From: CBDCUQ01 sp965222835
GTDB lineage: Bacteria > Pseudomonadota > Alphaproteobacteria > Rhizobiales > Hyphomicrobiaceae
Reading direction: 5' to 3'
Length of the DNA stretch: 64,000 nucleotides
Assembly: GCA_965222835.1 (NCBI GenBank)
Contig: CBDCUQ010000003.1
Span: forward strand, 1-64,000
Shown here in pieces: positions 33,358 to 41,352 of the stretch. How positions within the stretch are numbered: position 1 is the stretch's first letter; every line of letters begins with the position of its first letter. A program made the translations under genes and the position numbers. The notes under the pieces were generated by a model that was not told the origin of the DNA, searched no databases, and saw only the letters and a program-made list of their open reading frames with translations.

Positions 33358-35178
33358 ATGAAGCGTAACAAAAAACGGGCGGCAGCAGCTCCACAGCCGA
33401 GGAGCCGCGCATCGGACGCCGCCGTTTACATTTCGATGCTGCTCGTTGCCGGCACCGTCGCCGTCGCGCTTGTCGTGCAGGCCGGGTATCCGACCCCCGT
33501 TGCCGCCGCCGTTTCGGTCGCCATCCTTGCCGCTTTCATTCTCGTCCACGCGGTGCTGACGAAGTGGCAAAAGAAAGCAGCGTCGCGATGTGCGCCGGCA
33601 CGCCAACAGGCGCCGCCGCCGCGCATGGACGAGGGGCAGGCACTGTCAACCCAGCCCATCGCGCCGCCGTTTCCGCGCCACGACATGCCGCTCATTGCCA
33701 CGCCAACGGAACCGCCGCCGCTGCCACCCATGGCAGAGACGCAACAACCACTTCAACCGCCGCCTCTGTCGGCTGCCCACACCCCGCCGCCGCCACCATC
33801 TTCACCGTCAATGCATGATCCGTTGAGCGCGGTGCCTGGCGCACCAGCGCAAGCTCAAGCAGATTCCGAGCAAGGCCCTCCACCGCTGGGCCCGGCCGTT
33901 TCCGAGGGTCCGCAGCTGTCGTCGCTTCAGCCTCCGCAGATCCCGGGGCAAGCTCCTTCACAGGAGGCAGAAAAGGACTACTGGTCCTTCGCGCCCGGCG
34001 CGCCGGGTTCTGATTCGCCTCCGCCTCTGCCAGAGACACCTGAGGGGGGTGATCCATCCTTCGAATTGCCGCCCCTCAGCGCTCTTCCGGAGCCGCTGCC
34101 GGAGTCGCCGCGTCAGAAGGACGTCGAAGTGATCCAAGGGCTGATCAAGAAGCTGGCAGACGAGGTCAACGCGAGTGATCAGGAAAAAACCGGAGGTCAG
34201 GAGCAAGCGGCAGCTTCGGAAGCGGGGGACAGCTCGCTTGAGGCTTCGCTGACGGCTTTGCGTACCACGGCTTCGACCATGCGCAATGCCAGTCTCGACG
34301 ATGCGCGGTCCGCCGACGCCGCTGAGCCAGCCGTTGAGGAAGCGACAAGCGAAGCAGCCGCTGAGCCCGGATCGCCAAGCGAGACACCACCACCGCTTCC
34401 GGATCACCGGCATTCGAAGGCCGAGGCGTTGTCGGAGGCCGTCAAGTCGGGCCGTATCGACGTTTTGCTTGAACCGATCCTGGGACTGGGCGATCAGCGC
34501 GCCCAGCATTACGAAGTCTCGTTGCGCCTGCGCGACCCGGACGGAGAAGCTCTTGAGATTGCTCCTGACGACGGCGATCTCAGCGGCACCGGTTTTCTGC
34601 CGCTGGTTGATGGCGCCAGAATTGCACGCACGGTCAATGTCGCCCAGCGCCTCGGAGAACGCGGCAAATCTGGTTCGGTGTTTTCCGCGTACAGCGGTGA
34701 GTCGCTCACGGCGGACGGCTTCTTGTCCGACGTTTCGTCAGCTCTTGAAGGCCGGCCCGCAACGGCCGGGCACCTCGTACTGACATTCTCGCAAAACGAC
34801 GTACGCGGTTTCGAGTCACCGGAGTGGATCGCCTTGGCGGATCTCTCCCGGCTCGGCTTCCGCTTTGCCTTGGCCGACGTCAGCGATCTCGATATGGACT
34901 TTGAATCGCTAGCGCGCTCCGGCTTTACGTTTGTGAAGCTTGAGGCGAGCGTGTTCCTTGAAGGCCTGCATGCGCCCGAAGGACTTCTGCCTGCCGCCGA
35001 CGTTTGCCGGCATTTTGCCGGGCTAGGTCTGACCTTGGTGGTAGAGGGCATCGACAACGGCACGAAGCTCGCCAAAATCTTCGGCTTCGGCGTTCTTCTC
35101 GGCCAAGGCCAGCTGTTTGGTGCGCCTCGACCCGTTAAAGCGGACGCTCTCGTCTCCCAACAGAACGCGGCCGCTTGA
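33358..35178 (+). CDS. membrane protein with degenerate EAL domain (possible TipF-like)
   Basis: The 606-residue product has two N-terminal membrane helices (about 20-40 and 45-65, VYISMLLVAGTVAVALVVQA and VAAAVSVAILAAFILVHAVL), a long Pro/Gln/Ala-rich disordered linker (about 75-350) and a C-terminal EAL-type domain (about 355-600). In that domain the EAL motif is 'EVS' (YEVSLRLRD), the metal-binding 'DDFGTG' has become 'ADVSDLDMD' and 'KID' has become 'KLE', while 'VEGIDN' and 'GQGQLFGAPRPV' remain. It is thus unlikely to hydrolyse c-di-GMP but could bind it. The layout of two membrane helices, linker and degenerate EAL recalls Caulobacter TipF, a c-di-GMP receptor in flagellar assembly. 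No flagellar gene is near. Confidence 0.82.
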   Translation: MKRNKKRAAAAPQPRSRASDAAVYISMLLVAGTVAVALVVQAGYPTPVAAAVSVAILAAFILVHAVLTKWQKKAASRCAPARQQAPPPRMDEGQALSTQPIAPPFPRHDMPLIATPTEPPPLPPMAETQQPLQPPPLSAAHTPPPPPSSPSMHDPLSAVPGAPAQAQADSEQGPPPLGPAVSEGPQLSSLQPPQIPGQAPSQEAEKDYWSFAPGAPGSDSPPPLPETPEGGDPSFELPPLSALPEPLPESPRQKDVEVIQGLIKKLADEVNASDQEKTGGQEQAAASEAGDSSLEASLTALRTTASTMRNASLDDARSADAAEPAVEEATSEAAAEPGSPSETPPPLPDHRHSKAEALSEAVKSGRIDVLLEPILGLGDQRAQHYEVSLRLRDPDGEALEIAPDDGDLSGTGFLPLVDGARIARTVNVAQRLGERGKSGSVFSAYSGESLTADGFLSDVSSALEGRPATAGHLVLTFSQNDVRGFESPEWIALADLSRLGFRFALADVSDLDMDFESLARSGFTFVKLEASVFLEGLHAPEGLLPAADVCRHFAGLGLTLVVEGIDNGTKLAKIFGFGVLLGQGQLFGAPRPVKADALVSQQNAAA

Positions 35179-35377
35179 TCGACGGCGCCGTCACGTCGAG
35201 CGCGCGTACAGGTTGGTTGTAATCGCTGTTGGCGTGCTGACGCGCTCTAGTTGTTTTCACTCACGGCTGTTCCTCGCTAGCGCTCGGGCCTGCGTGGGCG
35301 CGCCGCATCAGGGCCGGACCGCTCTTGCGGCCCTAATGATGCTTCCATCTGAGTTTCGCATGCTCTAGGCAGGGGGC

Positions 35378-36256
35378 ATGCCGCAGTCCTCAGCGCCGCT
35401 CCGCGCGCCCATTCCCATCGTCTCCTCTATCGCCGGCTTGGCCGCGGGCGCTGACGCGTGGCTCACTGACATCTGGGGCGTGATGCACAACGGAGTTGCA
35501 CCTTTTGAAAGTGCCGCCAAGGCGTGTGCCCGGTTCCGTGATGCTGGCGGACTCGTGCTGCTCCTCTCTAATGCACCGCGTCCTGCTGAAAGCGTTGCCG
35601 ACCAATTGGACTGCATCGGTGTGCCGCGGTCCGCCTGGGACGTAATCCTGTCTTCGGGTGATGCCGCGCGCCGTCTCATTGCCGATCTTGGCAGCCGACC
35701 GCTCTTTCACGTGGGCCCTGAGCGCGATCGTCCGCTGTTCGACGGGCTTCCTGCCACGCTCGCCGGCGAGGCCGAGGCTGCATCGGTCGTGTGTACCGGC
35801 CTCTTCGACGACACAACAGAAACGCCACGCGACTACGAGGCCTTGCTGGCGCGGCTTGCCGCCCGCAACCTTTCCATGATTTGTGCCAATCCCGACATCA
35901 CCGTCGAGCGCGGGGGCAAGATCATTTACTGTGCGGGTGCACTTGCCGCGCTCTACGAGACGCTCGGCGGACAGGTCACGTATGCCGGCAAACCCCATTT
36001 GCCGATTTATGACATGGCGTTTGCGATGCTTTCCCAACTCAAGGGGCGTGACATCGAGCGCGCCCGCGTTCTGGCAATCGGCGATGGTGTCAAAACGGAT
36101 ATCGCCGGGGCGGCAGCAGCCGGGGTTGCCAGCGTCTTTGTGGCGAGTGGCGTCCACGTCGATCGTGGCTCCGATCTTGACAGTCGAATGCTCGATACCC
36201 TCTTTCCGAACGAAACCGGTCGGCCGGTCGCAGCCATGACGGAGCTGATGTGGTAA
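35378..36256 (+). CDS. HAD superfamily hydrolase, class IIA (TIGR01459 type)
   Basis: The 292-residue product is a class IIA haloacid-dehalogenase-family phosphatase. Motif I is 'LTDIWGVMHNGV' (DxWG, with the nucleophile Asp; the second Asp of DxD is replaced), motif II is 'VLLLSNAPRP', motif III includes 'YAGKPHLPIYDMAF' and motif IV 'VLAIGDGVKTDIAGAAAAGV'. It corresponds to the proteobacterial TIGR01459 group of unknown substrate; relatives include pyridoxal phosphatases and NagD. The gene starts 200 bases after the EAL gene. A hairpin around 35308-35333 lies in that gap without a T-run. Confidence 0.88.
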   Translation: MPQSSAPLRAPIPIVSSIAGLAAGADAWLTDIWGVMHNGVAPFESAAKACARFRDAGGLVLLLSNAPRPAESVADQLDCIGVPRSAWDVILSSGDAARRLIADLGSRPLFHVGPERDRPLFDGLPATLAGEAEAASVVCTGLFDDTTETPRDYEALLARLAARNLSMICANPDITVERGGKIIYCAGALAALYETLGGQVTYAGKPHLPIYDMAFAMLSQLKGRDIERARVLAIGDGVKTDIAGAAAAGVASVFVASGVHVDRGSDLDSRMLDTLFPNETGRPVAAMTELMW

Positions 36257-36316
36257 AGGGCACGTCATCGTTTACCCGGAGCAGATATCCCGGGCGTCTT
36301 ATCGGACACCAAATGC

Positions 36317-37783
36317 ATGCAACTTACGCTTAGCCGGCTTGTCGTTGTCATTGTCGCGATTACGCTCCTGCGCCTTGTCGCGCTGTGGGTGAACGGGACG
36401 GATCTCTTTTTTGACGAGTCGCAGTATTGGGCCTGGAGCCGTGACCTGGACTTCGGTTATTACTCGAAGCCGCCGCTGATCGCCTGGATTATTTCGTCTG
36501 CCACGAGTTTTTGCGGCAATAGCGAGTTTTGCATTCGCCTTCCATCGCCCTTGATCCATGCCACGACGACGCTTGGTGTGTTTGCGCTTGCGCGTCATCT
36601 TTACTCGGACCGGATTGGCTTCTGGGCTGCGGTTGTCTTTGCGACATTGCCCGGCGTTTCGTTTTCCTCCGGCATCATTTCGACCGATGTGCCCTTGCTG
36701 TTGGCTTGGGTGGTCGCCCTCTATGCGTTCGTGCGTCTTGTCGATGCGCCTAGTATTGTGATGGTGCTTGTGCTCGGCTTGGCCTTGGGCTTCGGGCTCA
36801 ATGCCAAGTACGCCATGGTCTACTTTGTGCTCTGCGCGGCGGTTTATTTCTGGCTGGTGGAGGAACGTCGGGAGGCGTTAAAACGGCCGCACCTCTGGCT
36901 GGCTCTTCTGATCGGGATTGCGCTTATAACACCCAACCTTTTTTGGAATGCGGCGCATGGCTTTGCGACGTTTTCACATACAGCCGATAATGCCAAATGG
37001 GGCGGCAGCCTGTTCCATCCGCTAAAGGCTCTTGAGTTTCTGGGTTCACAATTCGGCGTGTTTGGCCCGATCCTATTTGCGGCGGCGCTCATCATCCTTT
37101 GGCGCATGTACCGCGGTACCGCTTCTCTCGATGATCGTCAGCGCCTTCTACTCGCCTTTTCTCTTCCGGTGATCCTCATTGTCACTATTCAAGCTTTCAT
37201 TTCGCGGGCGCATCCCAACTGGGCTGCTGTGGCCTACGTCCCTCTGACGATTTTCGTGACCGCGTACATGCTCGACCCCAGCGAGGAACGCTGGTTCCGG
37301 CGTTCGCTGGTCGTCAATGTCCTGCTCGCTATTTTGATTGCGCTTGGTGCATGGCAGGCCGGACACCTGTCCCTCCCGGGCATCGGCGATCCTTACGCGC
37401 GTACGCTTGGCAATCGGGAACTGGCTCGGGAGACGGCGGAGATGCTCCGCTCGGCGGATGCTGCTGGGACACCGTTCAAAGCCCTTCTTTCCGATGATCG
37501 CGAGCTGACCGCCAGTCTTCTCTACTATGGGCGCAGCCAGAAGACACCTCTCCTCGCCTGGCGCGACGGTAAGAGGCCGCGCGACCACTTCGAACTGGAC
37601 CGGCCTTACGACGCCCGTAGCCCCGAGCCCGTCCTCCTCGTCAGCCGCAAGGCCAAGCCGGCTCACATCACGGATGACTTCGGCCAGGTCACGCCGCTTG
37701 GTCCGCGGACATTTGCGGCCGGAGACCACACCACGCGAACCGTGCATTTCTTTGCGCTTTCCGGTTACCGTGGCCCTGACTGA
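36317..37783 (+). CDS. GT39/ArnT-like membrane glycosyltransferase
   Basis: The 488-residue product is a polytopic membrane protein of the GT39/PMT_2 family (ArnT, dolichol-phosphate-mannose transferases), which use polyprenyl-phosphate sugars as donors. The acidic loop 'FFDESQYWAWSRDLDFGYYS' after the first helix holds the catalytic DE motif, and 'KPPLIAWIISSATSFCG' is the neighbouring conserved block. About ten to twelve hydrophobic helices follow, then a periplasmic C-terminal domain. It is the first gene of a set with a GT2 synthase (37877) and a LAB_N protein (38706), a typical arrangement for lipid or lipopolysaccharide sugar modification. Confidence 0.9.
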   Translation: MQLTLSRLVVVIVAITLLRLVALWVNGTDLFFDESQYWAWSRDLDFGYYSKPPLIAWIISSATSFCGNSEFCIRLPSPLIHATTTLGVFALARHLYSDRIGFWAAVVFATLPGVSFSSGIISTDVPLLLAWVVALYAFVRLVDAPSIVMVLVLGLALGFGLNAKYAMVYFVLCAAVYFWLVEERREALKRPHLWLALLIGIALITPNLFWNAAHGFATFSHTADNAKWGGSLFHPLKALEFLGSQFGVFGPILFAAALIILWRMYRGTASLDDRQRLLLAFSLPVILIVTIQAFISRAHPNWAAVAYVPLTIFVTAYMLDPSEERWFRRSLVVNVLLAILIALGAWQAGHLSLPGIGDPYARTLGNRELARETAEMLRSADAAGTPFKALLSDDRELTASLLYYGRSQKTPLLAWRDGKRPRDHFELDRPYDARSPEPVLLVSRKAKPAHITDDFGQVTPLGPRTFAAGDHTTRTVHFFALSGYRGPD

Positions 37784-37876
37784 AGTATTCACCGGACGAA
37801 CCGCTGGTGCAGCCAGACGAGCTGGGTTAGAAGCTCAACCGTTCCTTCCAGTCCACATTGCTCTAGAAGAAGCCCC

Positions 37877-38641
37877 ATGAGCCCGCGCGCGCCTTTCGTC
37901 TCCGTCGTCATTCCTGCGCTCAACGAAGCGGGCAATATCGGCCGCCTGATCGAAGAGACCTTCGCGGCCGTTCCCGGTGATCTCCTGCGCGAGGTGATTG
38001 TCGTCGATGACGGTAGCACGGACGCGACGGCCTCGGAGATCAAGGCGCTCATTCCGGAACATGAAGGCCTGCGCTACGTGCGGCACGACAAGCCGTACGG
38101 TCAAAGCGCGGCGATGCGCTCGGGTATTCTCGCCGCTTCAGGCGATGTTATCGCGACCATGGACGGTGACGGGCAAAACGACCCAAAGGACATTCCGCAT
38201 CTGGTCAAGAAGGTGGCGCTGCCGGGCGCGAAAGGTCCGGCCCTGGCAGGTGGCGTTCGCGCGAACCGGCAAGCCGAAAGTTCAAAGCGATGGGCATCCA
38301 AGTTCGCGAATTGGCTGCGCGACGCCCTCCTGAAAGACGACTGTCCGGATACGGGGTGCGGGATCAAGGCCTATCGGCGGGATGTGTATTTGCTGGTGCC
38401 ATTTTTTCACGGTCAGCACCGCTACCTTCCCGCGCTGTTTCTCTCCTACGGGCATGAGGTGACCTACGATACGGTTAACGACCGGCAACGCATGGCAGGC
38501 GTATCGAAGTACACGAACCTTGGCCGGGCTCTCGTCGGCATCTACGATCTTATCGGTGTTCGATGGGTACGAACTCGCACGCGCTGGCCCGTAATTACCG
38601 AAAAGACCGGCGTGGCAAGGGCGCCACTCGACAAGGCGTAG
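37877..38641 (+). CDS. GT2 polyprenyl-phosphate glycosyltransferase (DPM1/ArnC-like)
   Basis: The 254-residue enzyme is a GT-A fold GT2 transferase: 'VSVVIPALNEAGNIGRLIEE' start, 'EVIVVDDGSTDATASEIKAL', 'VIATMDGDGQNDPKDIPHLV' (DxD) and 'CGIKAYRRDVYLL'. It lacks the C-terminal membrane helices of ArnC, like soluble DPM1-type enzymes, and would load a sugar onto undecaprenyl phosphate on the cytosolic side for use by the GT39 protein. The C-terminus is short, with 'YDLIGVRWVRTRTRWPVI'. It follows the GT39 gene by about 90 bases and precedes the LAB_N gene. Confidence 0.9.
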   Translation: MSPRAPFVSVVIPALNEAGNIGRLIEETFAAVPGDLLREVIVVDDGSTDATASEIKALIPEHEGLRYVRHDKPYGQSAAMRSGILAASGDVIATMDGDGQNDPKDIPHLVKKVALPGAKGPALAGGVRANRQAESSKRWASKFANWLRDALLKDDCPDTGCGIKAYRRDVYLLVPFFHGQHRYLPALFLSYGHEVTYDTVNDRQRMAGVSKYTNLGRALVGIYDLIGVRWVRTRTRWPVITEKTGVARAPLDKA

Positions 38642-38705
38642 CCAGACGGGCATGAGTGGCACAGAAAGTTGTGCAAATGCGAACTTTGCGCCCGGAGGCA
38701 GAAAC

Positions 38706-39023
38706 GTGTTCGAGACCCTTCAGACCTGGTGGAGCAACCACACCACGACCGATGTTCTCTTTCTTACGATTGGTCTTGTCGGCCAGTCGATGTTCACAAT
38801 GCGATGGATTGCGCAGTGGCTTGCAGCAGAGAAACACAAGAAATCAGTAGTGCCCTTGAGCTTTTGGTACTTCAGCTTCTGCGGCGGCCTGATGGTGTTG
38901 ATCTATGGCATCTATAGAATTGACCCGGTCATTATCCTTGGACAGTTCGGACTGTTCATTTACGCCCGCAACCTGCTCTTCATTATGAGGACCAAACAGA
39001 GTGAAAGCGCGCCCATACCGTGA
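38706..39023 (+). CDS. lipid A biosynthesis N-terminal domain (LAB_N) protein
   Basis: The 105-residue membrane protein matches the LAB_N domain first seen at the N-terminus of some LpxB proteins: 'DVLFLTIGLVGQSMFTMRWI', 'SVVPLSFWYFSFCGGLMVLI' and 'DPVIILGQFGLFIYARNLLF'. It has three membrane helices in a SemiSWEET-like/PQ-loop pattern. GTG 38706 is the best start because GGAGG lies seven bases upstream; an in-frame ATG at 38652 would add 18 unrelated residues. In Alphaproteobacteria this protein is regularly encoded next to GT2 and GT39 genes, which supports a shared job in lipid-linked sugar handling, perhaps flipping. Confidence 0.88.
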   Translation: MFETLQTWWSNHTTTDVLFLTIGLVGQSMFTMRWIAQWLAAEKHKKSVVPLSFWYFSFCGGLMVLIYGIYRIDPVIILGQFGLFIYARNLLFIMRTKQSESAPIP

Positions 39024-39155
39024 GCTGTGTGCTGCGCCCGGTGATGCGCTCCCAAATTTGCGCAACAGGGTTTGCCGTCTCGGTAATAGAAATCCCCTTC
39101 GTCATCAGCTCGGCACGCTTGCCTTAACCGTTTGACGAAGGGGGCTTAAGAAAAG

Positions 39156-39530
39156 CTAGTAGCAGTAATCCCAATATCCACGTGTATGGGCCCTATTGGT
39201 CCAATACCAGCAGAGATTTGGAGACGGCCGTGGCGGCGCCGCGTTCGCGATCGCAACCCCGATAATGGTTCCGAGCACGATACCCGCATAGATGTTGCCG
39301 TAGTGCCGGCGACGGCGCCAAGGCCGATAATAGAGGTGCCTACGTCTCTTGAGCCTGCGCCTCTTAAATCGACGCTTTTTCTTCTTGATTTCCTGGACGT
39401 ACCCTTGGTCGGCCTGCGATTGCGTTGCCAGGCTTGCAGCCGGCGCAACGCCTGCCGCTGAGGCGCTCTTGGGGCCCGCAGCGAAGGCGAGCATCACTGC
39501 GAGCGAGAGCGAGATGACTGTTTTCTTCAT
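39156..39530 (-). CDS. small exported, strongly basic protein
   Basis: The 124-residue product has a signal peptide (MKKTVISLSLAVMLAFAAGP), then an Arg/Lys-rich block (KKKKRRFKRRRLKRRRHLYY followed by RPWRRRRHYG), a short hydrophobic segment (IYAGIVLGTIIGVAIANAAP) and a conserved aromatic/Cys ending 'LCWYWTNRAHTRGYWDYC'. This ending is common in hypothetical exported proteins of Hyphomicrobiales. The basic block could contact lipopolysaccharide, phospholipid head groups or nucleic acid. No operon partner; the gene converges on the LAB_N gene. Function unknown. Confidence 0.75.
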   Translation of the reverse strand: MKKTVISLSLAVMLAFAAGPKSASAAGVAPAASLATQSQADQGYVQEIKKKKRRFKRRRLKRRRHLYYRPWRRRRHYGNIYAGIVLGTIIGVAIANAAPPRPSPNLCWYWTNRAHTRGYWDYCY

Positions 39531-39706
39531 GCGTATCTTACCTGCATTGGCGGGCAGGACGACATCATGAGTTGACCTGCGCCGTATTATCGAGCGTGCT
39601 CCCCGACACGTGCTCCTAGGCGCACCTAAGCACCAAAAAACGATCGAAGACTTTGCCCCAAATCAATGGCCGGGGATGGCGGTACGCCGGTCCCGACGGA
39701 GGCCCA

Positions 39707-40705
39707 TCATGTTGTGAGCACGATCTTGCCAATATGTTGACTGGATTCCATGCGGGCATGGGCTTCTGCAGCTGCTGAAAGCGCGTAAGTGCTGTCGATA
39801 ACAACCTTGACGCGTCCCTCTGCAATCAGTGGAAGCACATGTTCCTCGACCGCACGCGCGATCGCGGCCTTCACCTCCGGTGTGCGGATGCGAAGTGTCG
39901 AGCCCGAAATCGTCAAGCGCTTTAACATGACACGCATCAAATCGACGGTGACCTTGGAGCCGGATTGAAAGCCGATATAGACGAGATGCCCGTCATCGGC
40001 GAGCGAGCGGATGTTACGTTCCACGTAGTCGCCGCCGACCATATCGAGAATAACATTGACGCCTTTTCCCGCGGTGGCTGCCTTTGCAGCGTCGACAAAG
40101 TCGCCCGTGCGATAATTGACGGCGAGGTCGGCGCCCAACTTCTGGGCTGCCGCGCACTTCTCATCCGACCCGGCTGTTGTGATGACGTGTGCGCCCAGCG
40201 CTTTGGCGAGCTGGATGGCGGTTACACCGATGCCGCTTGTGCCGCCGTGGACAAGGAACCAGTCGCCGGGTTGGAGGCCACCGCGTTCGAATACATTATA
40301 CCAAACCGTGAAGACGGTTTCGGGTACGGCGGCGGCCTCAATATCGCTCAGACTGTTGGGGACCGGTAGCGTGGCCCCTTCGTCGGCAACGCAGAACTCG
40401 GCATACCCTCCACCGTTGACCAGAGCCATCACCCGGTCGCCCTCTTTGAATCGGGCCGAATTCGCTCCAACGCCCGCGACCTCCCCGGCCACCTCAAGTC
40501 CCAGCACCGGTGAATGCCCTTTCGGGGCCGGATAAAGTCCTTTGCGCTGCAGCACGTCCGGCCGATTGACACCGGCGGCGCGCACGCGAACAAGGATCTG
40601 TCCCGGGCCCGGCTCGGGCCGGTCACAGGTTTCTGCAGACAGGACCTCGGGGCCGCCTTTGTCCTTGACGGCGATGGCGGTCATTTTCTCTGGAAGCGGG
40701 CTCAT
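39707..40705 (-). CDS. NAD(P)H quinone oxidoreductase, zeta-crystallin/PIG3 type
   Basis: The 332-residue enzyme is a zinc-free medium-chain dehydrogenase of the QOR/PIG3 group. Seen: 'GGPEVLSAETCDRPEPGPGQ', 'GVNRPDVLQRKGLYPAPKGH', 'LGLEVAGEVAGVGANSARFK', the NADPH loop 'VHGGTSGIGVTAIQLAKALG' and 'LDMVGGDYVERNIRSLADDG'. It reduces quinones by one electron using NADPH. AAGGA lies seven bases before the start. It is divergent from the small DUF1192 gene. In many Alphaproteobacteria the order qor, DUF1192, rcdA, rpmE is kept, as here. Confidence 0.93.
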   Translation of the reverse strand: MSPLPEKMTAIAVKDKGGPEVLSAETCDRPEPGPGQILVRVRAAGVNRPDVLQRKGLYPAPKGHSPVLGLEVAGEVAGVGANSARFKEGDRVMALVNGGGYAEFCVADEGATLPVPNSLSDIEAAAVPETVFTVWYNVFERGGLQPGDWFLVHGGTSGIGVTAIQLAKALGAHVITTAGSDEKCAAAQKLGADLAVNYRTGDFVDAAKAATAGKGVNVILDMVGGDYVERNIRSLADDGHLVYIGFQSGSKVTVDLMRVMLKRLTISGSTLRIRTPEVKAAIARAVEEHVLPLIAEGRVKVVIDSTYALSAAAEAHARMESSQHIGKIVLTT

Positions 40706-40814
40706 TTTGGTTTCCTTGGGTCGTAAGCCGGTGTGTCATGCCGCATGAGACGGCTTGAGACAAGCTGCGTGCCGTGCGAGGCTCCTCGCGGACCACATCA
40801 TGAGGGCTCATGCG

Positions 40815-41003
40815 ATGGATTGGGAGGAATTCAAGCCGAAGCCCGTGCAGGGTATTGTTGTTGGCGAGAATCTAGAGAACTTGTCGGTTGCCGAACTCGA
40901 AGAGCGCATAAAAGTGCTGGAGCAGGAAATCGCGCGTGTTGGCGCAGAACGCGACAAGAAGAAGGCCCACGAGGCCACCGCGTCACAGCTCTTTAAGAGT
41001 TAA
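40815..41003 (+). CDS. DUF1192 family protein
   Basis: The 62-residue product matches DUF1192: an acidic start (MDWEEFKPKP), 'LENLSVAELEERIKVLEQEI' and an Ala/Lys-rich end. It looks like a short coiled coil in the cytosol and has no known function. ATG 40815 has GAGGG nine bases upstream; ATG 40800 is also possible. It sits divergent from the quinone reductase gene and upstream of rcdA, from which it is separated by a 350-base region with a terminator. Confidence 0.88.
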   Translation: MDWEEFKPKPVQGIVVGENLENLSVAELEERIKVLEQEIARVGAERDKKKAHEATASQLFKS

Positions 41004-41121
41004 CAGGCGGTTGCCGCGGTGTGGTTACATTTTACGCAAATGGAGCAAAGCGGCCGGTGCCTGTGCGGGCTCGGCATACATGAAGTCGTAAAGGCGCACG
41101 TGGTTGATTTTTTGTTGACCG

Positions 41122-41136
41122 TTAAGACTTTGTTAG
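41122..41136 (+). promoter_or_regulatory. CtrA-like binding site upstream of rcdA
   Basis: The sequence TTAAGACTTTGTTAG fits the CtrA consensus TTAA-N7-TTAA except for the last base. TATTAA at 41145-41150 could be a -10 element at a suitable distance. In Caulobacter rcdA transcription is activated by CtrA, and the nearest downstream gene here is rcdA. Confidence 0.5.
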
Positions 41137-41154
41137 GCACCGCGTATTAATCTT

Positions 41155-41256
41155 CTCCCTATCCAGTTATCTGGACTTGGGTGGTGCCTAGCTACCCTGT
41201 TTGACGCCTCCCTGTTGACTTCAAGAGCCGCTTCTTCGAGGCGGCTCTTTTTTTGC
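41155..41256 (+). ncRNA. putative sRNA or attenuated leader upstream of rcdA
   Basis: After the CtrA-like box a stretch with small hairpins (CCAG-TTAT-CTGG at 41163-41174; GGGT/ACCC around 41180-41197) and two CUCCC motifs leads to a strong Rho-independent terminator: AAGAGCCGC/GCGGCTCTT (41223-41249) followed by TTTTTTT to 41254. A transcript from the box would end here, about 100 bases before rcdA. It may be a free sRNA or a leader that controls read-through. No known family recognised; the 5' end is a guess. Confidence 0.5.
41222..41256 (+). terminator. Rho-independent terminator between DUF1192 gene and rcdA
   Basis: Stem AAGAGCCGC/GCGGCTCTT with loop TTCTTCGAG is followed by a run of T. 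It is the strongest plus-strand terminator of the window and ends whatever transcript begins near the CtrA-like box or at the DUF1192 gene. Confidence 0.93.
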
Positions 41257-41352
41257 ACAGGAGTCCGACGAGGTGCCCCTTAATGGGCCAACTCTTTAAC
41301 TATGGCCTCTTACACTAGAAACGTGTATTTGGTTTGAGGAGCGTAAGTAACT

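Noticed and set aside
33060..33371. Overlapping ORFs on both strands before the EAL gene
   Set aside because: No ribosome-binding site or family similarity; they overlap the start of a real gene.
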